64,000 nt of DNA. Source: Lysinibacillus odysseyi 34hs-1 = NBRC 100172. Lineage in GTDB: Bacteria; Bacillota; Bacilli; Bacillales_A; Planococcaceae. The stretch is from contig NZ_BCVX01000001.1 in the NCBI RefSeq assembly GCF_001591965.1, positions 62,001 through 126,000 on the forward strand. The letters run 5' to 3'. Both the position numbers and the translations under genes were made by a program. The notes under the pieces are model-generated. The model did not search any database. It worked only from the letters and a program-made list of their open reading frames with translations, and was not told the origin of the DNA. Below are positions 1 through 8,512 of the stretch, in pieces. The stretch's first letter is position 1, and each line of letters begins with the position of its first letter.

Positions 1-435
1 ATGAAGAAAATATATCTATATCTTCCCCTCTTTTTCACGCTGGCCGCCTGCGGGGAAGAAAATGCTAATCCGCCAAAGACATTTTTATCCTCATTCTTTA
101 CGCCTTCTGAACAGGATGTTGTAAATAAACATGGGAAGATTACAAATTTAACACGCTTCGAGGAATTCTTCGAAAATGTGCAGTACTCGAGGAAGGATGC
201 TGTCCGAATCGTCGCTTATACAATTGAAGGGGATGCTATTATTACAGAACTCCAATTTGACGGCAGCACAATAGAATATATCCTTGATACAACACGGGAT
301 GCATATGGTCAACAGGAAGTAATCACAACGAATTGTACGTCTATCGAAAAGCTTGAGACCGAAGAAACAATCGAATATCAAATAGCCGGCTGTGAAAATG
401 AAACAGATGGAACTCTGCTAATTGTGGATCAATAA
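1..435 (+). CDS. Lipoprotein, DUF4362-like
   Basis: Small exported lipoprotein of 144 residues. The N-terminus is a lipoprotein signal peptide: Lys at 2-3, a hydrophobic stretch, then a lipobox ending LAAC with the lipidated Cys at 17. The mature part (DVVNKHGKI..., then ...YTIEGDAII...) resembles the DUF4362 family of Bacillus lipoproteins, whose function is unknown; this is recognition by eye. The window begins exactly on the ATG, so no ribosome binding site or promoter can be seen and an upstream partner gene cannot be excluded. The following 115 bases before the convergent kinase gene show no clear terminator. Confidence 0.75.
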   Translation: MKKIYLYLPLFFTLAACGEENANPPKTFLSSFFTPSEQDVVNKHGKITNLTRFEEFFENVQYSRKDAVRIVAYTIEGDAIITELQFDGSTIEYILDTTRDAYGQQEVITTNCTSIEKLETEETIEYQIAGCENETDGTLLIVDQ

Positions 436-550
436 CTTGCATTAAAGGATATAAAAAAGGAGGCGCAGCTTTACTAGACATTCCCTCCACTTAATTTTCC
501 CCTCTTTTTTCCATTTTTCGATTGCTTTTTCATAGCCTGTAGGTTTCTTG

Positions 551-1168
551 TCACGATGGAAAAATACTATGGGCTAGTTTCAATGGAGATTGTTTATTCA
601 GGTAATAGTCTTCAGCAACCCAATATCTCTCTTCATATTTTTTCACTCTCTCTGGTATATTTCCTATATACGTATCCCTCTGAAGCACACGGTCGTATCT
701 AATCTCCTTCGGGCAATCTAAAAAAATAATATAATCATAATAATTTTTCCATTCCTCTCTCAATAGAAAAACCCCTTCGATTATTACGATCTGATCAGGG
801 CGTAGATGAATTGTTTTATTCACACAAGTATCTAGATCTTTTCTATAGAACGGTAAACGTAACTGCCGTTCATTTTCATGAATCCTCTTGTAAAGGTGTT
901 CTTCCAAAAAAATAGTATCCCACTGTAACTGATAATATTCATACCATTGGGCATGCCCTGTACCATACCGCTTTTGACGCTCAACAATATGATCGTCTAT
1001 ATGTATAACCACTATATTCTCCAGCTTATCCTTTAATTGATTGACAAAAGTCGTTTTACCCGCCCCGCTTAAGCCATCAATCGCAATGATGAAAGGCCTG
1101 TTTACATAATGTTTATTATGTAAAGTTAATATGTGCTGTTTTATATGCTCAAGATCGTGTTGTTCCAC
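551..1168 (-). CDS. Uridine kinase-like P-loop kinase
   Basis: Soluble P-loop phosphotransferase of about 205 residues. It has a Walker A motif GLSGAGKTT near residues 32-40, a downstream HIDDH segment typical of the substrate side of uridine kinase/phosphoribulokinase-like enzymes, and IIEGVFLL as the Walker B-like strand. The nucleoside substrate cannot be read from the sequence. A longer ATG frame begins at 1189, but that ATG is part of the AAAGGAGG ribosome binding site. The GTG at 1168, ten bases after the site, is the likely start. The gene directly follows the Nudix hydrolase gene, so the two are probably cotranscribed. Confidence 0.75.
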   Translation of the reverse strand: MEQHDLEHIKQHILTLHNKHYVNRPFIIAIDGLSGAGKTTFVNQLKDKLENIVVIHIDDHIVERQKRYGTGHAQWYEYYQLQWDTIFLEEHLYKRIHENERQLRLPFYRKDLDTCVNKTIHLRPDQIVIIEGVFLLREEWKNYYDYIIFLDCPKEIRYDRVLQRDTYIGNIPERVKKYEERYWVAEDYYLNKQSPLKLAHSIFPS

Positions 1169-1189
1169 TTTGCTATGTCCTCCTTTCAT

Positions 1190-1594
1190 TTAATAGAGTG
1201 ATGCCTCGTTACTCAGCAGTTCTTGCAGCATTTCAGCATCTTCCGGATAAAGAAGCTCTATAGTATGAAGTTGTTCTTTACTTTTCCAGTCTACTTCCTC
1301 AATCAAACCGTCTGGATCATGATACCGTATCGTCCCGCCTATATATGTACACATAAAATAATAGGTCGTCACATCATAATTTTCTTTTACTGCCTTTTTA
1401 ACAAATAATGAACTTTCTACTTTTACACGATAGCCGGTTTCTTCCCATACTTCCCGACAACACGCAGCCTTTGCGGTTTCGTTATCTTCTATGCCGCCGG
1501 AAGGAATCGACCAGGCAGAGCTGCCCTTTGCTCTCACCATCAGCAACCTTCCCTCTTTTATGACAACGGCTGCCGATCCATCCCATTTTTTCAA
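1190..1594 (-). CDS. Nudix hydrolase
   Basis: Nudix-fold hydrolase of 134 residues, acting on a nucleoside diphosphate linked to another moiety. The Nudix box is complete at residues 33-55: G-x5-E-x7-REVWEETGY, with the metal-binding glutamates present. The start is a TTG preceded eight bases upstream by AAAAGGGGAG. The stop codon lies immediately before the 5' end of the uridine kinase-like frame, indicating a two-gene operon. The substrate is unknown; pairing with a nucleoside-kinase-like gene suggests nucleotide metabolism, which is inference. Confidence 0.85.
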   Translation of the reverse strand: MKKWDGSAAVVIKEGRLLMVRAKGSSAWSIPSGGIEDNETAKAACCREVWEETGYRVKVESSLFVKKAVKENYDVTTYYFMCTYIGGTIRYHDPDGLIEEVDWKSKEQLHTIELLYPEDAEMLQELLSNEASLY

Positions 1595-1638
1595 AGTGGT
1601 CTCCCCTTTTCTTTTCTATCTTGTTTTTACTCTTCCAA

Positions 1639-2097
1639 TTACCGAATAACAATATTCCCAACATATTGGGCGCTTCCATTATGATTTGTATCAATGTCAA
1701 CCACTAGTATATATTCACCTTTTTCTTTCGGTAAGTAGAAGTCCTGGCTGCTTTTTTGGTATTCTAAATCAATCTTTTTTTCTCCTTGCCAAAGGGAAAC
1801 ATGTATCCCATCCGGGTGATAATCTCCATCCTCAAAGTTTATAGCAACCAGCTCTCCTGCATTAAAATATATAACGTTTTGTTTTATTGCTAATGACTGA
1901 ATATCCTTCGTTTCTTTATTGTATTTTTCATCATAACTCCAATCGATGTTTGCTTCTGTTAAAGTTTCGTCGTTGTTAGTACCGTTTGGAGTAAAGACGG
2001 TAACAGTAGGTGGAGAAAAATCATAATCTTCTCCTATACATCCGGTTAATAAAAAGACGAATAGTAACGCTATACACCGCTTAAAAAATGTGTCCAT
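1639..2097 (-). CDS. Predicted lipoprotein, unknown function
   Basis: Exported lipoprotein of 152 residues. The signal peptide ends in lipobox LTGC with Cys 20. The mature domain is short and beta-rich in character, with a C-terminal stretch (YILVVDIDTNHNGSAQYV) resembling an immunoglobulin-like or YtkA-like beta sandwich; no family is confidently recognised. The ATG at 2097 is preferred over the one at 2115 because AAGGAG lies eight to nine bases before it and the shorter form begins directly with the signal peptide. The next gene downstream on the same strand is the Nudix hydrolase, 44 bases away, so cotranscription is possible. Confidence 0.6.
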   Translation of the reverse strand: MDTFFKRCIALLFVFLLTGCIGEDYDFSPPTVTVFTPNGTNNDETLTEANIDWSYDEKYNKETKDIQSLAIKQNVIYFNAGELVAINFEDGDYHPDGIHVSLWQGEKKIDLEYQKSSQDFYLPKEKGEYILVVDIDTNHNGSAQYVGNIVIR

Positions 2098-2466
2098 ATC
2101 TCTTCGCTCCTTCACATATGCTGTTTCATTAATTTTGATGCTTCAAGCACGCTTGTTCTGCCAAAGCCCGGGTAATAGTTCTTTCTAAAATATTTAATGG
2201 GCTCTTTGAAGCGGGCTGCTTTTATAATCATTATAAACTTTTATAAGGAGAAAATAGGTAAAAATGTTAGTTAAGTAGCCGGCCGGAAAGCGGTTTTTCC
2301 CTAAAGGAACGGATATGATTGGGATGGATTACTGCAGAGGGTTTAATAACTTAATGTTAAAGGATTGATAATAAATAAACAAAGCCCGATTTTCTCGGTT
2401 TAGCAAGGGAGAAATCAGGCTTCTTCATTTAAATGGCAGGCGTTGTTTGGTATATTCTATCATTGG
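2098..2466. other. Intergenic region without a gene
   Basis: About 370 bases between the lipoprotein gene start and the end of the DUF2089-associated cassette. The only structure I can support is the terminator near 2389-2425. The segment 2150-2380 has no start codon with a ribosome binding site and no long open frame. Confidence 0.5.
2389..2425 (-). terminator. Terminator of the DUF2089 cassette
   Basis: Inverted repeat: on the minus strand GCCTGATTTCTC pairs with GAGAAAATCGGGC with one small mismatch, followed by TTTGTTTATTT. It lies about 40 bases after the last gene of the cassette read on the minus strand. Confidence 0.7.
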
Positions 2467-2748
2467 TTACAGTCTAATTTTCACCTCGGTACCGTCCTTC
2501 GCCTTTACATCTACGAGCACGATTCCTTTATAATTTTTCAGTTCCTTGACGATTGGCTTAAGCATTTTTTTATCTATGTGCGGAAAGGCAAAATCGATAT
2601 TATTTTTTTCGAAGTGTTCCTTTGTCCATTTGTTTGCATTTTGCTGTATAAATTTTGATGTCAAAATGGAGATTGCAATATTTAAAATAGCGTATGGAAT
2701 AGGGATTGTAAAACGAACATCTTTCGCTTTCACTTTTACATTCATCAT
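2467..2748 (-). CDS. Uncharacterised protein, third gene of DUF2089 cassette
   Basis: Small protein of about 93 residues with an N-terminal strand-rich segment (VKVKAKDVRFTIPIPYAI), a moderately hydrophobic stretch (ILNIAISILTSKFI) and a C-terminal segment VLVDVKAKDGTEVKIRL. The C-terminal part resembles the end of the neighbouring SHOCT-like protein, so the two may be diverged relatives. I do not recognise a named family. An open frame extends back to 2811, overlapping the upstream gene by 52 bases. The ATG at 2748, ten bases after the upstream stop, is the better start, although its ribosome binding site is weak, which suggests translational coupling. Confidence 0.55.
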   Translation of the reverse strand: MMNVKVKAKDVRFTIPIPYAILNIAISILTSKFIQQNANKWTKEHFEKNNIDFAFPHIDKKMLKPIVKELKNYKGIVLVDVKAKDGTEVKIRL

Positions 2749-2758
2749 AGGCAGATCA

Positions 2759-3148
2759 CTACTCAATGAAGACTGAAACGATATCGCCGTTTGCCGATTT
2801 AATATCAACAATTTGGCCGTCTAATTCGTTTTCAATGGCTTCCATAATAAGGCTGATGTCTATATCCTTTACGTACTTTTCGGATTGGGGAATACTCGCT
2901 GCGATGCTGTGGCCCGCCATTAAGACTACCTTAACAAGCTTTATCGGCAAATTCACCGTAACGTTATCGTTTTCGGCGGAGATGACCCGGATTTTCAATG
3001 TCTTATCCAAATATTTAACAGGTTTTTCTAAAAACTTATTACTTGTTTCTTCTTTATCCTTTAAAATTTGAATCAACTCTGAACCTTTATCTGCATCAAT
3101 TTTCCCTTCCTGCACCATCGTCAAGACTTTTGTGATTTCCTCTTTCAT
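2759..3148 (-). CDS. SHOCT-like / YvlB-type protein
   Basis: Protein of 129 residues. The N-terminal 30 residues (EEITKVLTMVQEGKIDADKGSELI) form the short helical SHOCT-like domain seen in YvlB-type proteins. The rest is a basic and beta-rich region (LKIRVISAENDNVTVNLPIKLVKVV). The function of this family is unknown; relatives occur with cell-envelope stress genes in Bacillus. GGGAGG precedes the ATG by eight bases. It is the middle gene of a three-gene cassette, 14 bases after the DUF2089 gene. Confidence 0.7.
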   Translation of the reverse strand: MKEEITKVLTMVQEGKIDADKGSELIQILKDKEETSNKFLEKPVKYLDKTLKIRVISAENDNVTVNLPIKLVKVVLMAGHSIAASIPQSEKYVKDIDISLIMEAIENELDGQIVDIKSANGDIVSVFIE

Positions 3149-3162
3149 AAATAAACTCCTCC

Positions 3163-3528
3163 CTATTCCTCTTTTAAAAGCTTAATCGCTTCTTCGGGCG
3201 TAATTTCACCATTCTCCAGCATCGTCACAACTTTTTTCTCATCTACTTCATTTTTCTTCTTCTCTTCATATCCTAACGATGAAATGATGTCTGCCAGCTT
3301 GCCTCGCACCGTTGGATACGAAATACCAAGCTCCTTTTCAACATCTTTAATATTCCCTCTGCAAAGTAAAAATACCTCCACGAAATGAAGCTGTTCTTGA
3401 GATAAGGAGGCCAGCTTAGAAAATTCAAACTCATTTTCAATCGTAGTGTGGCAATGGGAGCAATGCAGCTTTGTAATTTTTAATTTATCATTGCAGACAG
3501 GACAATTTGTGATTACTTTATAGGCCAT
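3163..3528 (-). CDS. DUF2089 family zinc-ribbon/HTH protein
   Basis: Protein of 121 residues. Two CxxC pairs (Cys 9, 12, 23, 26) form an N-terminal zinc ribbon. A helix-turn-helix-like segment (IKDVEKELGISYPTVRGKLADII) follows, and a SHOCT-like tail (MLENGEITPEEAIKLL) matches the one at the start of the next gene. This organisation fits DUF2089, whose members look like small DNA-binding regulators. It is the first gene of the cassette, with AAAGGA upstream of the ATG, and probably regulates it; that role is inference. The 100 bases upstream are extremely AT-rich, a likely promoter region. Confidence 0.75.
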   Translation of the reverse strand: MAYKVITNCPVCNDKLKITKLHCSHCHTTIENEFEFSKLASLSQEQLHFVEVFLLCRGNIKDVEKELGISYPTVRGKLADIISSLGYEEKKKNEVDEKKVVTMLENGEITPEEAIKLLKEE

Positions 3529-3962
3529 ATTGAAATTCCTTTCTTTAGGTTAACTTAATTATACAATAAACAATTTTAAAAAGTAAATAACAAAAATTAA
3601 TTTTATTTAAATTAAAAATTAATTATTTTAATTATACGTTTGTTATTATTAATTTAATCATCTAATCGTTCATTACCTGGGCCAACCTTCTTTCGAAAAG
3701 TACATACTTACATAATGGATACCACCCTTGACACTTTAGACGACTGATTATTTTTACGTTGCTTCACGGACATACTCTTTTATAGACCGAAGTAAACAGC
3801 CATATGTTTTAACCCCGCTCTAAATGCAGAGCGGGGTTATGTCTGTTTTACGTATGAAATTTAATTACTTGATCGTTTACGTTGCCCGGTCATTTTCAAG
3901 CTGAATTCTCGTGGCTTTCATTGCTTCCTGACTTTTAGAAATATGGTATACGGCAACAATAT
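3529..3962. other. AT-rich intergenic region with orphan hairpin
   Basis: The segment 3540-3660 is almost pure A/T and probably carries the cassette promoter on the minus strand. An isolated strong hairpin follows at 3811-3840. On the minus strand at 3877-3960 there is a short coding-like frame (translating to VAVYHISKSQEAMKATRIQL...) with no start codon or ribosome binding site, possibly a gene remnant. Confidence 0.4.
3811..3840. terminator. Orphan GC-rich hairpin, terminator-like
   Basis: Perfect inverted repeat TAACCCCGCTCT ... AGAGCGGGGTTA with a six-base loop. Neither side has a long T run (TGTCTGTTTT on the plus side). It could end transcripts of the histidine phosphatase gene on the minus strand, about 120 bases downstream of that gene. 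Confidence 0.5.
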
Positions 3963-4571
3963 CTAATAAAATTCATCATACTCTGAGCAGAACCTTTCTA
4001 TCTTCCTATCGGATAGCTTAAAGAACGTATTGTGGGCTACCTCTAAAACTAAGGATTGTTCTTTTGGTAAACCTAGATATACTCCTCTAATTATTCTACC
4101 TGTTAGTCCATGTGACATCACAATTACTTTTTCCTTATGGCGTATAGAATGCAGCCATTCTGATACCCTTTTTACAACTGAATCATAGCTTTCTCCATCA
4201 GGAGATTGAAAATACCAATTGTAGCCATTCGCGTTTTTCATAAGTTCCGGCCAAGATTTTTCGATTTCTTTTATAGTCAAACCTGCCCATTTACCGACAG
4301 AAACTTCCTTTAATCGATCATCCGTTATTACGTTGCCTTTATCAAAACCGTTCACCTGGCACATTATCTCAGTGCTTTGCTGCGCTCTTCCTAATGGGCT
4401 TGAAAATAACTCCCACTCTCCGGGTTTGTCTATAAGCATTTTCAGCAATCTTGCATTATGTTCTACCTGTTCAATACCATTAGCCGTTAATGGTGAATCA
4501 AGCTCTCCTTGATACCGGTCCTCTGTATTAAATTCAGTTTCTCCATGTCTAAGTAAATAAATGGTTTGTTT
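3963..4571 (-). CDS. Histidine phosphatase family protein
   Basis: Phosphoglycerate-mutase-like phosphatase of about 202 residues. The catalytic RHG motif (LLRHGETEFN) lies at the N-terminus, and the second catalytic histidine is in VIVMSHGLTGRIIRG. A Glu in the middle (RLKEVSVGKWAG) matches the acid residue of the family. The substrate is not predictable. The open frame extends to 4649 but has no ribosome binding site there. GGAGG lies only two bases before the ATG at 4577, which is too close, and seven bases before the TTG at 4571, so TTG is my choice; the ATG at 4577 is the alternative. Confidence 0.75.
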   Translation of the reverse strand, partial: KQTIYLLRHGETEFNTEDRYQGELDSPLTANGIEQVEHNARLLKMLIDKPGEWELFSSPLGRAQQSTEIMCQVNGFDKGNVITDDRLKEVSVGKWAGLTIKEIEKSWPELMKNANGYNWYFQSPDGESYDSVVKRVSEWLHSIRHKEKVIVMSHGLTGRIIRGVYLGLPKEQSLVLEVAHNTFFKLSDRKIERFCSEYDEFY

Positions 4572-4895
4572 CAAATCCATAGCCTCCAATAGGGGTTCGT
4601 CTTGCGTATTCACATTCCCGTCAAATACGAAGTGATTACGTAGTACCATGAACGTTAATACCGAAAAATCATACTACGCTAAACTCATCTGGCACTTTTT
4701 CTTTCTTTGACAATCTATTTTTTCAACACCTGCTCAATTATTATATGTATCTGCTGACATATTTATATAATACTGAAAACGCTCTAGCTTTATCTGATAT
4801 CCGCCCTTTACGTTTCTCTATTCAATACGTACTCTTTTCGATTATTTTCTTCATCCCACACTACTTACTATAGCACGTTATTTTCCCGTTTTTTT
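4572..4895. other. Intergenic region, nothing recognised
   Basis: AT-rich stretch between the histidine phosphatase start and the MFS transporter stop. I see no gene and no hairpin with a T run. It should hold the histidine phosphatase promoter, but no clear -35/-10 pair was found. Confidence 0.4.
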
Positions 4896-6086
4896 CTATT
4901 CAATTTCACTAAACTTTGCTTTTCTGAGTAAAAAGAAATTCATGAGTACCGCTAATGCGGAGATGATGAAAATAAATGGCACAGGCCATACTTCCGCCCA
5001 CATACCGCCGATCATCAAGCCGAGTGGAATAACTAATTTCATAAGCATGGAGGAGGTACCGGCTACTCTTCCAAGTAAATGATTCGGCGTCGTTTCCTGT
5101 CTGATTGCTAAATAGATGATGTTTGTCATCACGCTTATACATGTTCTGAGTGCAAGCAGGATACCGAGCAGCCACCAGCTGTGAGCGAAGAAGAATACGG
5201 TAAGCACGATTGCTTCGATAAGAACTAGAGAACAGTAAATCTGTCCGCGCCTGAAGCGGTTGCGCAGCGGTTTCATCAGCTTGGCCCCGAATATGCCTCC
5301 GATAGCTGCAATTGTATACATCAGGCCGAGCTGTTCCTTTGTATTTCCTAAAATATCAATCACATAAAATGTCATCACACCAATAATTAAGCTGGATGCA
5401 AAATTACTGATGAGAATCGTGATTGTCGGTGTGAACAACTGCTTGTTACCGACAAGCTCCGTTACTCCTTCTTTTATATCTGCCCATATCGATTGCTGCT
5501 GCGGGTGTACGGGGGTCTCTGTCTTTTCAATCCTACAGGCAATCAGCCAGCTGCCTCCCATACAAATGACATACAGCCATAAAAAAGCATCATAGTTGAA
5601 CCAGACTAGCAGCATTCCGGCAATGGAAGGGCCGACAATGGAGCTGATCGTAAATATAAGCGAGAATTTCGCTTGAATATCTGTCATCAATGACTTTTCA
5701 AATAACTGCGGGGTAATGGCGTTTGAAGCATTCCCTACTGTATAGCCGAGCGTCGAAAGCAAAAAGCCGAGAACATATAAATGCCAGACTGTCGTTTGTT
5801 CAGCAGAAATTGAAAGAAGTAAGCATATCGAAAGAACAAATCGAATGAAGCCCCCGTAGATAAGCATAATATTACGGTTTAACCTGTCGACGATGACTCC
5901 TACAATCATCCCCAATAAGACATTTGGCAAAAATTCCATCATTCGCATCGTACTCATTGCTAGGGCTGATTTCGTCAGATCATATAGCACGAGTGGAATG
6001 ATGAATGTATAAATCGTGGAGCTTACAGCTGCGAGTATATTCATGCTGTATAGCTGGCGGAATGTCTTATTTGTGTAAAAATTCAT
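4896..6086 (-). CDS. MFS transporter, macrolide-efflux-like
   Basis: Integral membrane transporter of 396 residues with about 12 hydrophobic segments and the MFS loop 2-3 signature (GVIVDRLNRNIML). The sequence style is that of DHA-type drug exporters of the MefA/MdtG kind. AGAGGTGA precedes the ATG. It is transcribed divergently from an SgrR-type regulator with about 100 bases between the starts, an arrangement that usually means the regulator controls the exporter. The substrate is unknown. Confidence 0.8.
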   Translation of the reverse strand: MNFYTNKTFRQLYSMNILAAVSSTIYTFIIPLVLYDLTKSALAMSTMRMMEFLPNVLLGMIVGVIVDRLNRNIMLIYGGFIRFVLSICLLLSISAEQTTVWHLYVLGFLLSTLGYTVGNASNAITPQLFEKSLMTDIQAKFSLIFTISSIVGPSIAGMLLVWFNYDAFLWLYVICMGGSWLIACRIEKTETPVHPQQQSIWADIKEGVTELVGNKQLFTPTITILISNFASSLIIGVMTFYVIDILGNTKEQLGLMYTIAAIGGIFGAKLMKPLRNRFRRGQIYCSLVLIEAIVLTVFFFAHSWWLLGILLALRTCISVMTNIIYLAIRQETTPNHLLGRVAGTSSMLMKLVIPLGLMIGGMWAEVWPVPFIFIISALAVLMNFFLLRKAKFSEIE

Positions 6087-6184
6087 CTTGAATCACCTCT
6101 TTTTCAAGGGTACAGTAGAAAAAAGAGAACAAAAAGTGTTCACTTCTAAATATTGTGTTCACCTTTTTAGAAAAGGAGCCCGCT

Positions 6185-7846
6185 ATGCATTATGAATTAG
6201 CGCTTTATTCACATTTTCCTGAACAGCAGCCAACGTATACCTCCATCGAGGAACTTGCTGCTATTTGGTCCTGTTCGACCCGTTATGCAAAAACCATTAT
6301 CCAGCGTCTGGCCAATGAAAAGGCCGTATCATGGGAGGCTTTCCGCGGCAGAGGAAAAAAACCGATTCTAACGTTGAAACGGACAAAGCTTGAGGCTATT
6401 CACCATGTGTTTGATTCTCTTTGGCAACAGGAGCATTTTCACGAGGCTTATACATTATTGATGTCCCAGCAGCTATTACATCACCCCGTTGCTGAAAAAT
6501 GGCTAATGGATCGGTATGGTGTCCAGCAGCTTCCGACAAACGAGCATATTTTCCGGCAGCCCTTTTACAAAGTTGATGTGAATTTTGATCCATTAAACGG
6601 ACTGTCGCGTCATGACCGACACTTTGCAAAGCAGCTGCATGAAACGCTTTTTTCCTACAATCCAGCATCGAAAACGGCAGAGGCCAACCTTTTATTTCAT
6701 TATGAAACAGAAGATAACCGGACTTGGCGGTTCATCGTAAGGAAGGGTGTCTATTTCCACAACAATCAGCAGCTTACAGCACATGATATCAAATGGTCCC
6801 TTGAAAGAGCAGCCTCCTTTACGGATTCCTTTTTTACATATGAGCAGATAGACGTCCTGCATGATTATGAGTGTATTATCACCCTTACGAAAGCTTTTCC
6901 ATTGTTGCCGAGATGTCTGGCCAGCTACCGGACGGCTATTCTCCCGCGCTTTCAGGAGCAAGGGAAAATCGGCTGCGGTCCTTTTAAGTTTGTAACGGAG
7001 ACAGATGAGAAACTGCGGCTGAACGTCTTTCCAAACTATTTTAAGCAGCGTCCATGGATTGACGGAATTGAAATTCTCTACACTGATTCAGATGCCGGGT
7101 TTGGTATTTCGTTTACACCTTTTCACGAAGCAACACCATCAACTGAACTCGTTTTTAACGAAGACGGAGCTGACTTCATTTCCCTCAATATGAGAACAGG
7201 TCCTCTAGCCGATCCACTGTATCGTGAAACGATTTACGCCCTTATTGACGAGCATGAATATCTTATTAAAGAACGGCGGGAAATTCCTGCCTATAGTTGG
7301 GAATACGGAAAAATTCTAAAAACAAAGGCAGCAAAGGTACGTATCCCCGCCGAACAGTTCCCTCCATTAAAAATCGGCTTCCAGCAAATTCGTGACGGTG
7401 TCAATCATGAACGGGAAGCGCGAATTTTTCAAAAGGTACTTGAAAACTATGGCATTGAAAGCACATTGGAGCTTGTCGATCTCAGACTGCCTTTAACCGA
7501 TGTATCTTTCTGCTATGATGTATTCGTTGGGGGCTATGCGCTCGGTCCAGATGTTTTGCTAGCGTTAATCGCCCTTTATACAGGTTCATCTACAACCATA
7601 CTTGATATGGCAACAGATGAACTGCAGGAAATGATAACAGAGCTCAGCGAGAAAGTAGCACATCAGGACGAGACTAACGAAATGATGGACAGCATCTGTT
7701 CTATTGAAGCAGAACTGCGAAATGCGTATTGCCTGAAATTATTGAATCACCGTTCACACCGCCAATACATTCGTCGGAACCTTCATTACGAGAATATCCA
7801 ATTTGACTCCCATGGGCGGATTGATTACAAGCGAATCTGGATGTAG
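6185..7846 (+). CDS. SgrR-type regulator with solute-binding domain
   Basis: Fusion regulator of 553 residues. The first 110 residues form a winged helix DNA-binding domain (TSIEELAAIWSCSTRYAKTIIQRL). The remainder matches a family-5 solute-binding protein (NPASKTAEANLLFHYE..., FIVRKGVYFHNNQQLTAHDIKWSLERA), as in E. coli SgrR. The binding domain would sense a small molecule in the cytoplasm; no signal peptide is present. AAAAGGAG lies six bases before the ATG at 6185, so this start is preferred over the one at 6155. It faces the divergent MFS exporter gene, its probable target. Confidence 0.85.
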   Translation: MHYELALYSHFPEQQPTYTSIEELAAIWSCSTRYAKTIIQRLANEKAVSWEAFRGRGKKPILTLKRTKLEAIHHVFDSLWQQEHFHEAYTLLMSQQLLHHPVAEKWLMDRYGVQQLPTNEHIFRQPFYKVDVNFDPLNGLSRHDRHFAKQLHETLFSYNPASKTAEANLLFHYETEDNRTWRFIVRKGVYFHNNQQLTAHDIKWSLERAASFTDSFFTYEQIDVLHDYECIITLTKAFPLLPRCLASYRTAILPRFQEQGKIGCGPFKFVTETDEKLRLNVFPNYFKQRPWIDGIEILYTDSDAGFGISFTPFHEATPSTELVFNEDGADFISLNMRTGPLADPLYRETIYALIDEHEYLIKERREIPAYSWEYGKILKTKAAKVRIPAEQFPPLKIGFQQIRDGVNHEREARIFQKVLENYGIESTLELVDLRLPLTDVSFCYDVFVGGYALGPDVLLALIALYTGSSTTILDMATDELQEMITELSEKVAHQDETNEMMDSICSIEAELRNAYCLKLLNHRSHRQYIRRNLHYENIQFDSHGRIDYKRIWM

Positions 7847-8008
7847 CAGGTTTTTCGATAAAAGAAGACTATCTTAATGAGTTTATAAAATTTATGTATA
7901 AAAGATAATTACCGAACTAGAAGCAATAATTATCCAAATTTATTTGAAACTTTATATATTTCCACTCGTAAGTAATAATAAACAATCCACTTTAGGAGGT
8001 TTTTGGTA

Positions 8009-8440
8009 ATGAATAAACTTAAGAAAAATTCAATGTATTTATTGTTTCTCAGTTTGATTCTTTTATTAGCAGCATGCACCAGCAAACCTACACCTGAAAA
8101 TGAAGCCTATATCGCTAAAGCTAGTGATTTTGAAGACAACGTTTTTACCAGCAGCCAAAACCAAAGCATAGGGTTATTTGGTAATGACTTGAGGATTACA
8201 GGTATCTATGATAAAGAAGCTAAAAGAAAATCCAGCCTTGATAGTATCATTTCCTCGATAAGCGGCGGAACCGGTAAACAGATTGAAAAAATTTTCACTA
8301 ATGCAAAAGTAAAAACAGAAGGCGCTAAATATTATATTACGGCTGATGAAGGAGTTTCACTTACTTTCACAAAAGTCGGAGAACGAATAATTAAAGATGA
8401 AGAAGGAATTGAATATAGTACCCCTGTTCACTCTAAATAA
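8009..8440 (+). CDS. Predicted lipoprotein, unknown
   Basis: Exported lipoprotein of 143 residues with a lysine-rich N-region, a leucine-rich core and lipobox LAAC ending at Cys 23. The mature region has no family I recognise; it contains a glycine/serine-rich segment (SIISSISGGTGKQ). AGGAGG lies nine bases before the ATG at 8009; an in-frame TTG at 8003 is an unlikely alternative. It is monocistronic, followed directly by a terminator. Confidence 0.65.
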   Translation: MNKLKKNSMYLLFLSLILLLAACTSKPTPENEAYIAKASDFEDNVFTSSQNQSIGLFGNDLRITGIYDKEAKRKSSLDSIISSISGGTGKQIEKIFTNAKVKTEGAKYYITADEGVSLTFTKVGERIIKDEEGIEYSTPVHSK

Positions 8441-8445
8441 CTACT

Positions 8446-8476
8446 AAAAACGACTCAGATATCTGAGTCGTTTTTA
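8446..8476 (+). terminator. Terminator after lipoprotein gene
   Basis: Near-perfect palindrome AAAAACGACTCAGAT / ATCTGAGTCGTTTTT ending in five T. It also has an A run on the other side, so it may serve the convergent metG gene on the minus strand. Confidence 0.85.
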
Positions 8477-8512
8477 CGTTTCATTGAGAATGTTAGATGC
8501 CTTTTAGCTCTT

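Noticed and set aside
3877-3960. Minus-strand coding-like fragment after the histidine phosphatase gene
   Set aside because: Reads about 27 sensible residues but has no start or binding site and too little length to call a pseudogene.
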